Positions 1-5,269 of a stretch of 5,269 nt of DNA are shown here, in pieces. This DNA comes from Victivallales bacterium (GTDB lineage: Bacteria > Verrucomicrobiota > Lentisphaeria > Victivallales > Victivallaceae). The position numbers and the translations under genes were made by a program. The stretch spans positions 1 to 5,269 of the forward strand of contig JAHOYW010000187.1 in assembly GCA_019038735.1 (NCBI GenBank), given 5' to 3'. Under the pieces are notes generated by a model that was not told the DNA's origin, ran no database searches, and saw nothing but the letters and a program-made list of their open reading frames with translations. Every line of letters starts with the position of its first letter. Position 1 is the stretch's first letter.

Positions 1-3
1 ATT

Positions 4-38
4 AAAAGAAAAAATAAAGAATAAGAAGTGTCGCACTT
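4..38 (-). terminator. Probable intrinsic terminator of the sulfatase operon
   Basis: Fifty-one bases past the last sulfatase stop, the minus-strand RNA can form a 5-bp stem AAGUG/CACUU (38-34 with 30-26) closing a 3-base loop, followed by a U-rich stretch from 24 to 4 that includes six consecutive U (14-9) and four more (7-4). The stem is short and not GC-rich, so termination may be partial, but position and orientation are right for the end of the two-gene transcript. Nothing else is visible in bases 1-89. Confidence 0.5.
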
Positions 39-89
39 GTATTTTGAATCCAAGCAAGCTTGAATGCTCACATTTTTGAAAATCCTTAG

Positions 90-1448
90 CTACTGCTCTT
101 CCCGCTCCAGAAGAATTGCCTTAACCGGATCAGGAATCGAATTGGGTTTGGCTTGTTGTTCCGCTACCCAGACATCCATTAATTTCCGGCATTGCTGAAC
201 AATTTCCGGACATTCATCTACCAGATCTTTTGTTTCGTATGGGTCATTGATCATGTCGTATAATTCCTCTGCTTTCCAGTCGTTATAATTCCAATCATCA
301 AAAGTCCGGATATAAAGGTGGGTTTTAGTACGGACAGCCCTTTGTACAGTATAGAGCCCGCTATCCCAAACCAGGTAATCGCGATCTTCGCCGGTCTTTC
401 CCAGGACATTTTCTTTATACGACTTTCCATCCCAATCTTCTGGTATAGGCATGTCCAGTAGGTCACAGATAGTTGGTGCAAAATCAACATTATACATGAA
501 AGCATCAGAACTGACATTTTTCGGGGTTCTCTTGGGCCAGCGGATGATCAATGGAATACGCTGGATACACTCGTCCACATTTACATGGTCAGAATAAACC
601 CCGTGTTCTCCGAAAGCATCACCGTGGTCACCGGAAAAAATAATCACTGCGTCATCCAGTACGCCCTGGCGGTCAAGTTCATCCAAAACCTGCTTAATAT
701 GGTAATCAACATAAGCGATAGAGGCATCGTAGGCAGTGATTATTTGTTCGAAATCTTTGCGATTGTTAACGGCACCCGGCATCAACGGAACTGAGCTTTT
801 ATCATCTTTAAACTGCTCGTGGGCGGTAAATGATCCCTCGACATTCTGATGTTCCCTGATAGCTTTTTCATCCGGCCATTCCTGAGTAACAGGGTAAGCA
901 TCGAAACGATCGGCCCAAGATGGATCCATCTTGTAAATTCGGTGGGTATCCCAATAATTGATATGGAGATAGTAGTTTTCCCGGGTAGCATTGTTTTTCA
1001 ACCATGGAAGCACTTTGGCATTGACTTCTTCTGCGGTTTCTGATCCGCATTTTAAATTCGGGGTATGAAACTCACTCCAGCCGCACATGAACCACAGGGA
1101 AAAATGACGGTCGGCAAAATTGGAAAAGCAAATCGGGTCATAGCCGTTAGCCTTCATTTGCCGGGGGAACATCTGGTTGGTATTTGTCGGACCGCTGTAA
1201 CTTCCTGTTTCAATATTGAATTTTGCTCCGGCACCATGATTGGAAATAACACCGTTGCGGATGCCGAAGCGTCCGGAGATTAGGCAGGTCCGTGACGGCA
1301 AACACGGGGAACTGGCACAGTAATAGTTGTTGAATCTGACTCCTTCTCTTGCAATTGAATCAATGGTTGGTGATGTGGGGCGATTGTAACCGTAACACCC
1401 AAGGTGATCCGGTCTCAAACAGTCGATGTCAAAATATATAATACGCAT
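90..1448 (-). CDS. Cysteine-type S1 sulfatase, cytoplasmic
   Basis: A 452-residue hydrolase of the alkaline phosphatase/sulfatase superfamily (COG3119 type), expected to cleave sulfate esters. The signature CLPSR starts at Cys49 and continues to Gly59 in the pattern CxPSRxxxxTG-like (Ser58 replaces Thr); Cys49 would be converted to formylglycine by an FGE or anSME enzyme encoded elsewhere. Asp9, within DIDCLRPDHLG (residues 7-17), and Asp274-His275, within SGDHGDAFGEH (272-282), are the likely calcium ligands; residue 10 is Cys where many sulfatases have a second Asp. FADRH (111-115) occupies the place of the usual GKxH motif, and His169 lies in WDTHR. The C-terminal LYDMINDPYETKDL (397-410) is typical of the family. 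There is no signal peptide: the protein begins directly with the first beta strand, so it is probably cytoplasmic. The start is supported by AAGGAG six bases upstream. It is second in a two-sulfatase operon. The substrate cannot be read from sequence. Confidence 0.93.
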   Translation of the reverse strand: MRIIYFDIDCLRPDHLGCYGYNRPTSPTIDSIAREGVRFNNYYCASSPCLPSRTCLISGRFGIRNGVISNHGAGAKFNIETGSYSGPTNTNQMFPRQMKANGYDPICFSNFADRHFSLWFMCGWSEFHTPNLKCGSETAEEVNAKVLPWLKNNATRENYYLHINYWDTHRIYKMDPSWADRFDAYPVTQEWPDEKAIREHQNVEGSFTAHEQFKDDKSSVPLMPGAVNNRKDFEQIITAYDASIAYVDYHIKQVLDELDRQGVLDDAVIIFSGDHGDAFGEHGVYSDHVNVDECIQRIPLIIRWPKRTPKNVSSDAFMYNVDFAPTICDLLDMPIPEDWDGKSYKENVLGKTGEDRDYLVWDSGLYTVQRAVRTKTHLYIRTFDDWNYNDWKAEELYDMINDPYETKDLVDECPEIVQQCRKLMDVWVAEQQAKPNSIPDPVKAILLEREEQ

Positions 1449-1450
1449 TA

Positions 1451-2806
1451 TTAACTCCTTTTTTTGTATTTTGGCACTTCAGGCTCATTTGTAACTGCAA
1501 CTTCGTTTCTTAATAGACCCTCTCTCCGGTTTATCGCATGAGTTTTAAAATCGTCAGCCATTCGCAATTTCAGCATATCTTGCAGAAGCTGGTTTTTCAG
1601 TACAAAGTGTTCTGGATCATTAAAGAGATTGTTAGACTCTAAAGGATCCTTAACAAGATCATACATTTCGCCATCACCATCCGGCTGCATCCAAATTTTG
1701 TGTTTTTCTGTTCGGTACATCATTCCTTGATTACTTGAACAAGTTACTCCTTCACGTATCGACACACCCTCTTCCAATACAGGCTTTAAAGAGCGTCCTG
1801 GAAGTGAACGATCTACCTCAATATTCAGTAAATCAAATAATGTTGGAGTGAAGTCAAGAGAGGAGCATAGTTGAGAGAGAATTTTACCTTTGTGTTTACC
1901 ATCAGGGAAGCGCATCATCATTGGAATACGAGTTTCTGAATCGTGATATGTTGCACCCTTGTTGAAGATTCGATGTTCACCTAGAACATCGCCGTAATCT
2001 GAAGTATAAATTATTAAAGTATTTTCTAACAAACCAGTCTCCTCAAGTTTCAATAAAATTCTCCCCAGACAGTCATCCACCATCTTTAACAGACAATGGT
2101 GACCGGCAATTCCTCTACGGATATCTTTGTCTGTGATCGACCGCCCCAGACGTTTCTTGAAAAATTCAGCCCTCGATTGATACTCTTGTGACTTTTTCCG
2201 TAGAAATTCAATATTCTTCGCTGTTTCAGGCAGTTCTACATCTTCCGGTCGGCAGTATTCAAGATATTCTTCAGGCATAACATAGGGTTCGTGCGGCGCA
2301 TGAAAACCGACAAACATCGCAAAAGGATCTTCTTGCAGTTTCAAATTCTCCAGTATATCGCAAGTTTGATTTGCTGTGGCAATATCAAAAAATTGTTCTT
2401 TATTCTCAGGGCTTGCCTCAGGTTTAAAATGATCCCAGCCGTCCTGCCTGCCAAAACTTTTCCCCAAGTCAATTTGCTTGTGGAAGCTACCCGAATGCAC
2501 CATATGAGTTTTACCAACAGAAAGACTCAAGTAACCATTATCTCTGAGTGCACTCATCCAGCTGTCAGATCCATACATATTGAAACGAGCGTTTGAAATA
2601 CCTGTTTGCCACGGTTGCAGACCTGTTAAAAAACAATTTCTTGAAGGTCCACAGGCCATAGCCGCAGTAAAAAATTGGGTAAAGTTTGCAGATTCCTCCT
2701 TCAATCTCTCTAAATTCGGGTAATTCGCGCATGGGTGTCGTCCTTCCCCAAACGAATCAGCACGTTGCTGGTCGGCCATAATGAAAAGGATATTCGGTTT
2801 TTGCAT
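1451..2806 (-). CDS. Cysteine-type S1 sulfatase, choline-sulfatase/arylsulfatase-like
   Basis: A 451-residue sulfatase distinct from its downstream neighbour. The formylglycine motif is CGPSR at Cys52-Arg56, running to Gly62 (CGPSRNCFLTG). Asp12-Gln13 in MADQQRAD is the first metal-binding pair; Lys99 and His101 (VGKTH) and His169/His172 (HAPHEPY) match conserved active-site positions; Lys283 (FNKG) and Arg293 (TRIP) follow. The second metal pair is Asp270-Tyr271 in SDYGD, where His or Asn is expected after Asp. The tail after about residue 420 is rich in basic residues and goes slightly beyond the core fold. No signal peptide or lipobox is present, so the enzyme is probably cytoplasmic and acts on an imported small sulfate ester. 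The start has AAAGGA eight bases upstream. Its stop is 2 bp from the next sulfatase start, so the two are made from one mRNA. Substrate unknown; names such as choline-sulfatase would only be homology labels. Confidence 0.93.
   Translation of the reverse strand: MQKPNILFIMADQQRADSFGEGRHPCANYPNLERLKEESANFTQFFTAAMACGPSRNCFLTGLQPWQTGISNARFNMYGSDSWMSALRDNGYLSLSVGKTHMVHSGSFHKQIDLGKSFGRQDGWDHFKPEASPENKEQFFDIATANQTCDILENLKLQEDPFAMFVGFHAPHEPYVMPEEYLEYCRPEDVELPETAKNIEFLRKKSQEYQSRAEFFKKRLGRSITDKDIRRGIAGHHCLLKMVDDCLGRILLKLEETGLLENTLIIYTSDYGDVLGEHRIFNKGATYHDSETRIPMMMRFPDGKHKGKILSQLCSSLDFTPTLFDLLNIEVDRSLPGRSLKPVLEEGVSIREGVTCSSNQGMMYRTEKHKIWMQPDGDGEMYDLVKDPLESNNLFNDPEHFVLKNQLLQDMLKLRMADDFKTHAINRREGLLRNEVAVTNEPEVPKYKKRS
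1455..1460 (-). promoter_or_regulatory. Ribosome binding site of the second sulfatase, inside the preceding gene
   Basis: AAGGAG on the minus strand lies six bases before the ATG at 1448 and overlaps the last Lys, Arg and Ser codons of the upstream sulfatase, whose TAA stop is at 1453-1451. Ribosomes finishing the first gene end directly on the initiation region of the second, the usual arrangement for translational coupling and matched output of two proteins. Confidence 0.8.
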
Positions 2807-2814
2807 TTCAATTT

Positions 2815-2820
2815 TCCTTT
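2815..2820 (-). promoter_or_regulatory. Ribosome binding site of the first sulfatase
   Basis: AAAGGA (minus strand) eight bases before the ATG at 2806 supports that start codon. The predicted protein then begins right at the first conserved beta strand of the sulfatase fold, which is why no secretion signal is missed upstream. Confidence 0.7.
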
Positions 2821-2836
2821 GTTTGAAATAGGGTTT

Positions 2837-2914
2837 CTATCTTTTTAGGGGATATTCGCCTTTGATAATATCGTCAAATTTCTTCATAACTCGTTTAGCT
2901 TCTTCAAGATTCAC
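2837..2914 (-). other. Short open frame after the IclR gene, possible gene remnant or lost C-terminal tail
   Basis: In the frame shifted by one from the end of the IclR gene, a GTG at 2914 opens 25 codons ending at TAG (2839-2837); an internal ATG at 2887 would give 16 codons. The product contains LEEAKRVMKKFDDIIKGEY, a charged, helix-forming sequence that looks like real protein rather than random translation. No good ribosome binding site precedes either start. The frame is open for about 15 more codons back into the IclR gene. It may be the 3' end of a lost gene or the older C-terminus of the regulator after a frameshift. I do not recognise a family. Confidence 0.25.
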
Positions 2915-3659
2915 CCTTAAAACCAATCTCCCTGGAAATAGCTTCGGCAGTATCTTTGACTCTTTTTACTAATTCTTTCTGCCGTTCTTTTGTTAATTGA
3001 TACGAAAGCACCGGCACAGAGATAATTCCGACCAATTTTCCCTCATGATTAAGTATCGCCGCGGCAAAACGGACCGTATTCAGCCTGCCTTCTTCAATAT
3101 CAATTGCACAATGAGTCTTCAGTATTTCGGTACATTCCTTTTCCAGCTGCTCAGGGGTCGTGCTTGCATTAGGCGTGTTAGTTCGGCATTCATCACTGCC
3201 GTAAAATATTTCCCGTTGTTGTTTATCCAGATGAGCAAGACGTATCTTGCCAGGGGCTATGGCATTAAGATGTGAATTTCTACTGCCTACCCGTATGTAT
3301 AAGCCAATCGGGTCAATTTTTTCAATTATTTCAATAAATATAATCGTGTAAGCGTCGGGAATAGACAATTCAATCCTTTCACCGATGTCACTGTGGAGTT
3401 CCTGTAGGTGCTTATAAGCAATTTGCCGCAAATCAATGCGGTTGAGTATCGTTGATGATATATTCAGAAAACGAAGTCCGAGAACATAGCCATTTTCCCT
3501 TTTGCTAAGATATTCTTCTTCCGTCATGATCTTCAGCATGGCAGCTAGTGACGGTTTCGATATCCCTGTTGCTGAAAGCAACTCTCCGAACCGCATTATT
3601 GGCCTTTCTTCCAAAAGTCTGATGATCTCCAAAGCCTGTTTTACTTGTCGGACTCTCAT
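2904..3659 (-). CDS. IclR-family transcriptional regulator
   Basis: A 251-residue protein of normal IclR length. Residues 1-65 form a winged helix-turn-helix: MRFGELLSATGISKPSLAAM (22-41) holds the turn and recognition helix, and GYVLG (57-61) ends the wing. Residues about 75-246 are the effector-binding domain, with LNAIAPGKIRLAHL (131-144) matching the family's GKxxLA block, and a C-terminal segment (IDIEEGR, 186-192, then AAAILNHEGKLVGIISVP, 199-216) typical of the sensor fold. These regulators bind small metabolites, often sugar acids or aromatic acids, and commonly control adjacent catabolic genes. Here it sits 97 bp upstream of two sulfatases on the same strand, so the sulfatases are the obvious targets. 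The start at 3659 is the only in-frame ATG after a stop in the leader; AAGGA lies 11 bases upstream. It has its own strong promoter and a palindrome that may allow self-repression. Effector unknown. Confidence 0.93.
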   Translation of the reverse strand: MRVRQVKQALEIIRLLEERPIMRFGELLSATGISKPSLAAMLKIMTEEEYLSKRENGYVLGLRFLNISSTILNRIDLRQIAYKHLQELHSDIGERIELSIPDAYTIIFIEIIEKIDPIGLYIRVGSRNSHLNAIAPGKIRLAHLDKQQREIFYGSDECRTNTPNASTTPEQLEKECTEILKTHCAIDIEEGRLNTVRFAAAILNHEGKLVGIISVPVLSYQLTKERQKELVKRVKDTAEAISREIGFKGES

Positions 3660-3670
3660 ATAAGCATAAT

Positions 3671-3675
3671 TCCTT
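3671..3675 (-). promoter_or_regulatory. Ribosome binding site of the IclR gene
   Basis: AAGGA on the minus strand, within AAAAGGAAT, sits 11 bases before the ATG at 3659. The spacing is on the long side. An out-of-frame ATG at 3667-3665 lies between them and opens a frame that stops after two codons, with its TGA overlapping the IclR ATG (ATG CTT ATA TGA); it may slightly reduce or couple initiation. Confidence 0.6.
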
Positions 3676-3708
3676 TTGCAGCTCTCATATTTGTTGAATA
3701 CATCTCGT

Positions 3709-3728
3709 TGGTTTCATATCCGTAACCA
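3709..3728. promoter_or_regulatory. Candidate IclR operator palindrome
   Basis: The 20-bp sequence TGGTTTCATATCCGTAACCA is an imperfect inverted repeat: outer arms TGGTT and AACCA pair perfectly, and a C/G pair and the central A/T also match, giving 7 of 10 symmetric pairs. It lies between the predicted transcription start near 3744 and the IclR start codon, a position where a bound dimer could block transcription. IclR proteins bind palindromes of about this size near their own promoters, so self-repression is a reasonable inference. No experimental motif for this subfamily is known to me. Confidence 0.45.
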
Positions 3729-3750
3729 GCAGTTTCTTTTTTGTTACATA

Positions 3751-3779
3751 ATTATACTATATAAACTCGTCTGTGTCAA
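3751..3779 (-). promoter_or_regulatory. Consensus sigma-70 promoter of the IclR gene
   Basis: On the minus strand TTGACA (3779-3774) is followed after exactly 17 bp by TATAAT (3756-3751), a full match to the bacterial housekeeping consensus at both hexamers with ideal spacing. It points towards the IclR gene, with transcription expected to begin near 3744, giving a leader of about 85 bases. A match this complete implies strong basal activity, which is usually held down by a repressor. It is not known whether this transcript also continues into the two sulfatases; no terminator is visible between them. Confidence 0.85.
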
Positions 3780-3942
3780 GAGGGAAAAGAAAAAAATGAT
3801 ACTATGGGGGGCAATCCCTAAGGATAATATTTTTTTTGGGATTAGGAGTGAATTTTAAGACAATAGTTGAACGCTTGCGCGGGAAACCTCTAGTTGACAC
3901 AAAGTCGCCCGTTGGATCGAGCCGTTGCATCCGGCTTTTTGC
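3780..3942. other. Spacer between the sigma factor and IclR promoter, no gene seen
   Basis: This stretch separates the sigma gene stop from the IclR promoter. It contains the hairpin at 3920-3940, an imperfect direct repeat (CCGTTGGATC at 3909-3918 and CCGTTGCATC at 3922-3931), an inverted pair AATCCC/GGGATT (3813-3818 and 3838-3843) with a long loop, and on the minus strand a U7 run (3796-3790) just before the IclR -35 box. The U run might help end sigma gene transcripts, but no strong stem adjoins it. No tRNA shape or coding frame with a ribosome binding site was found. Confidence 0.5.
3920..3940 (+). terminator. Plus-oriented terminator-like hairpin after the sigma factor gene
   Basis: On the plus strand AGCCG (3920-3924) pairs with CGGCT (3932-3936) around a 7-base loop and is followed by five T, the form of a weak intrinsic terminator. 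It faces into the 3' end of the sigma factor gene, 3 bp from its stop, but no plus-strand gene precedes it. Read from the minus strand the stem has an A tract before it and no U tract after it, so it would not be a classical terminator for the sigma gene, although the hairpin could protect that mRNA's 3' end. Confidence 0.35.
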
Positions 3943-5229
3943 CTATTCCGCGGCAAATCCAGCTTCATCTGCGAGCATGGTCTTTAATTTTGTCAAAGCC
4001 TGATTTTGAATCTGACGAACACGCTCACGAGTTCTGCCTATCTGCTGGCTGACTTCTTCAAGCGTCCGAGCGCGACTGCCGTCTAAACCAAAACGCATCT
4101 GCAAGATTAATCTTTCGCGTCCATCTAAATCTTCCAATAAATCTAAAAGACGGTCAACTGATTCAACATCTCCGAGAATCTGATCTGGAGTCATCGCTCT
4201 GCGGTCAGGGATAATATCCTGAAACTCGCCGTCTTCACCTTGCTGAATAGGGTCATGTAAAGAAAATGTCCGCAAGTCAGCCAAACGCAGACCAGCAACA
4301 GTACGTTCGCTGAAATCTAAATGTTTTGCTATTTCCGCATCGGTCGGTTCGCGTCCAAGTTCTTCAGCTAACTTCATGCGGACGGATTTTATCTTATTTA
4401 TTTTACCAGCGGATTGAACAGGGATACGAATAGTTCTGCTTTGATTTGCTAAAGCCCGCCGCATGGATTGCTTAACCCACCATGCCGCGTAAGAACTGAA
4501 TTTCGCGCCTTTTGCCGGATCAAATTTTTCGACCGCGCGCATCAAGCCAATATTTCCTTCTGAAATAAGGTCAAGTAAAGGTAAACCGAGCCCTTTAAAG
4601 TCATGTGCTATTTTAACTACCAGACGCAGGTTTGCTTGAATGAGAACCGCACGGGCATCATCATGAGCTTTTTCGTCGTCGCCATGAATTGCCGCCGCAA
4701 GCTCAATCTCTTCCTTTTTCGTAACTAGAGAAATTTGACCAATGTCCTGCATATACACTTTCATTGTGTCATTTTTGCTTCCAGTGGTAATCTTGGAATT
4801 AAGTGCTTCCTGACGAGCTTTATCTCTACCCTTTTTAGTTTGGGGAATAACAACTTCAATAGCTTTTTTACGTCCGCGCACAGCAGGTTTCTTTGCAACT
4901 TCTTTTTTAGCAGTGGCTTTCTTGGCAGTGGCTTTCTTAGTAACAGCTTTCTTAGAAACAGCTTTCTTAGCAACAACCTTCTTGGCAGCAACTTTAACCG
5001 TTTCTTTTTTAACGGCAGCTTTTTTAGTAACAGCTTTCTTAGTAACAGCCTTCTTGACAGCAACTTTAACAGTGGCTTTTTTAGCAACAGTTTTTTTAGG
5101 AGCGACCTTAGAGACAGCCTTCTTAACTTCTTTTTTAGGAGAAGCCTTAAGGACTTTTGTCTTTGCGATTTTCTTTTTTACCACAACCTTCTTTTTAGCT
5201 GTAGTTTTTTTCTCTTTAGTTTCTGCCAT
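3943..5229 (-). CDS. rpoD: Sigma-70 factor (RpoD/SigA type) with lysine-rich N-terminal extension
   Basis: A 428-residue RNA polymerase sigma factor. Residues 1-125 are a low-complexity basic tail (45 Lys in the first 120), with KK pairs every five residues like histone H1 or bacterial H1-like proteins. Region 1.2 begins near [20 protein letters not shown] (156-175). Region 2 spans about 194-268: [12 protein letters not shown] (200-211), the core-binding [19 protein letters not shown] (219-237), then [16 protein letters not shown] (245-260) and RTIRIP (265-270). Region 3 is about 271-345. Region 4 is about 355-417, with the helix-turn-helix [19 protein letters not shown] (389-407) whose Arg401, Glu402, Arg405 and Gln406 align with the -35-reading residues of E. 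coli sigma-70. There is no acidic region 1.1 and no large insertion between regions 1.2 and 2. The domain set and -35 residues favour the primary factor; an Arg at position 257, where E. coli has Thr440, leaves a group 2 factor possible. No Shine-Dalgarno is evident before this ATG. Confidence 0.93.
   Translation of the reverse strand: MAETKEKKTTAKKKVVVKKKIAKTKVLKASPKKEVKKAVSKVAPKKTVAKKATVKVAVKKAVTKKAVTKKAAVKKETVKVAAKKVVAKKAVSKKAVTKKATAKKATAKKEVAKKPAVRGRKKAIEVVIPQTKKGRDKARQEALNSKITTGSKNDTMKVYMQDIGQISLVTKKEEIELAAAIHGDDEKAHDDARAVLIQANLRLVVKIAHDFKGLGLPLLDLISEGNIGLMRAVEKFDPAKGAKFSSYAAWWVKQSMRRALANQSRTIRIPVQSAGKINKIKSVRMKLAEELGREPTDAEIAKHLDFSERTVAGLRLADLRTFSLHDPIQQGEDGEFQDIIPDRRAMTPDQILGDVESVDRLLDLLEDLDGRERLILQMRFGLDGSRARTLEEVSQQIGRTRERVRQIQNQALTKLKTMLADEAGFAAE
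4888..5055 (-). repeat. 15-bp-period tandem repeat encoding KKAVT-like pentapeptides
   Basis: Inside the sigma factor gene, the plus strand shows imperfect copies of a unit like gctttcttagtaaca repeated head to tail, clearest at about 4900-4985. Each unit encodes one Lys-Lys-(Ala/Val)-x-x pentapeptide. Lys-Lys pairs fall at residues 59, 64, 69 and 74, then, after a change of phase, at 83, 88, 93, 98, 103, 108 and 113. The units are close but not identical at the third codon positions, so the array is not a very recent expansion. Because the period is a multiple of three, gain or loss of a unit would keep the reading frame. Confidence 0.85.
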
Positions 5230-5269
5230 ATTTATTTTTAAGCTTTTTATATTTTATATTTATATATAT
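5230..5269 (-). promoter_or_regulatory. AT-rich leader of the sigma factor gene
   Basis: The 40 bases before the ATG are almost pure A and T, with a single GC pair in AAGCTT (5241-5238 area). No AAGGAG-like site is present within the usual distance, so initiation may depend on an unstructured A-rich leader. TATAAA appears twice on the minus strand (5258-5253 and 5251-5246) and could serve as a -10 box, but any -35 box for the first copy would lie past the window end, so no promoter is claimed. Confidence 0.3.

Noticed and set aside
2291..2596. A 101-codon plus-strand frame
   Set aside because: Lies wholly antisense to the conserved core of the CGPSR sulfatase and has no own start signal.
2856..2878. 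TTGACG plus TATCCC as a separate promoter for the sulfatases
   Set aside because: Spacing is 17 bp but the -10 matches consensus at only half its positions, so the evidence is too weak to list.
3813..3843. Inverted repeat AATCCC/GGGATT as a terminator of the sigma gene
   Set aside because: Six-base arms with a 19-base loop and no U tract next to the stem on the minus strand.
3676..3858. A 60-codon plus-strand frame in the spacer
   Set aside because: No ribosome binding site, it crosses the consensus minus-strand promoter and the candidate operator, and the product has no recognisable protein character.
3901..3940. Possible tRNA 3' half (GGATCGAGCC resembles a T-arm)
   Set aside because: The T-loop lacks TTC, the flanking bases do not form the 5-bp stem, and no acceptor or anticodon arm fits.
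4888..5055. CRISPR-like array
   Set aside because: The repeats are 15 bp, without spacers, and translate in frame as part of the sigma factor.
4735..5241. A 168-codon plus-strand open frame rich in Ser, Phe and Asn
   Set aside because: It is the antisense of the repetitive Lys codons of the sigma factor tail; the low-complexity composition is dictated by that repeat.

Overview
The window carries four genes, all on the minus strand, so transcription runs from high to low coordinates. In transcription order they are a sigma-70 factor of the RpoD/SigA type with a long lysine/alanine-rich N-terminal extension (5229-3943), an IclR-family regulator (3659-2904), a formylglycine-type sulfatase (2806-1451) and a second, distinct sulfatase (1448-90). 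No RNA gene, insertion sequence, CRISPR array or complete plus-strand gene is visible.

The organism is probably a member of the PVC group (Lentisphaerota, Kiritimatiellota or Verrucomicrobiota; a Victivallis-like lineage is my best guess). This is inferred from paired S1 sulfatases, the histone-H1-like tail on the sigma factor and the moderate-to-low GC content. Nothing in the window fixes the phylum.

Region by region: 1-89 is the sulfatase 3' end with a small hairpin and U-rich tract that fits an intrinsic terminator. From 90 to 2806 are two sulfatase genes only 2 bp apart; the Shine-Dalgarno of the second lies inside the last codons of the first, so they are almost certainly co-transcribed and probably translationally coupled. 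The 97 bp at 2807-2903 hold a ribosome binding site and a short open frame that looks like either a gene remnant or a former C-terminal tail. The IclR gene follows, with a perfect-consensus sigma-70 promoter (TTGACA, 17 bp, TATAAT) and an imperfect 20-bp palindrome in its leader. The 3780-3942 spacer has a plus-oriented terminator-like hairpin and no gene. The sigma gene fills the rest, and its AT-rich leader runs off the window end.

Proposed working: the regulator and the two sulfatases form one small regulon for desulfating a sulfated sugar. Neither sulfatase has a signal peptide, so the substrate would be a small imported molecule rather than extracellular polymer. The IclR protein would sense a metabolite of it. 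The sigma factor is a housekeeping neighbour, functionally unrelated, but its histone-like N-terminus is the most unusual thing in the window.
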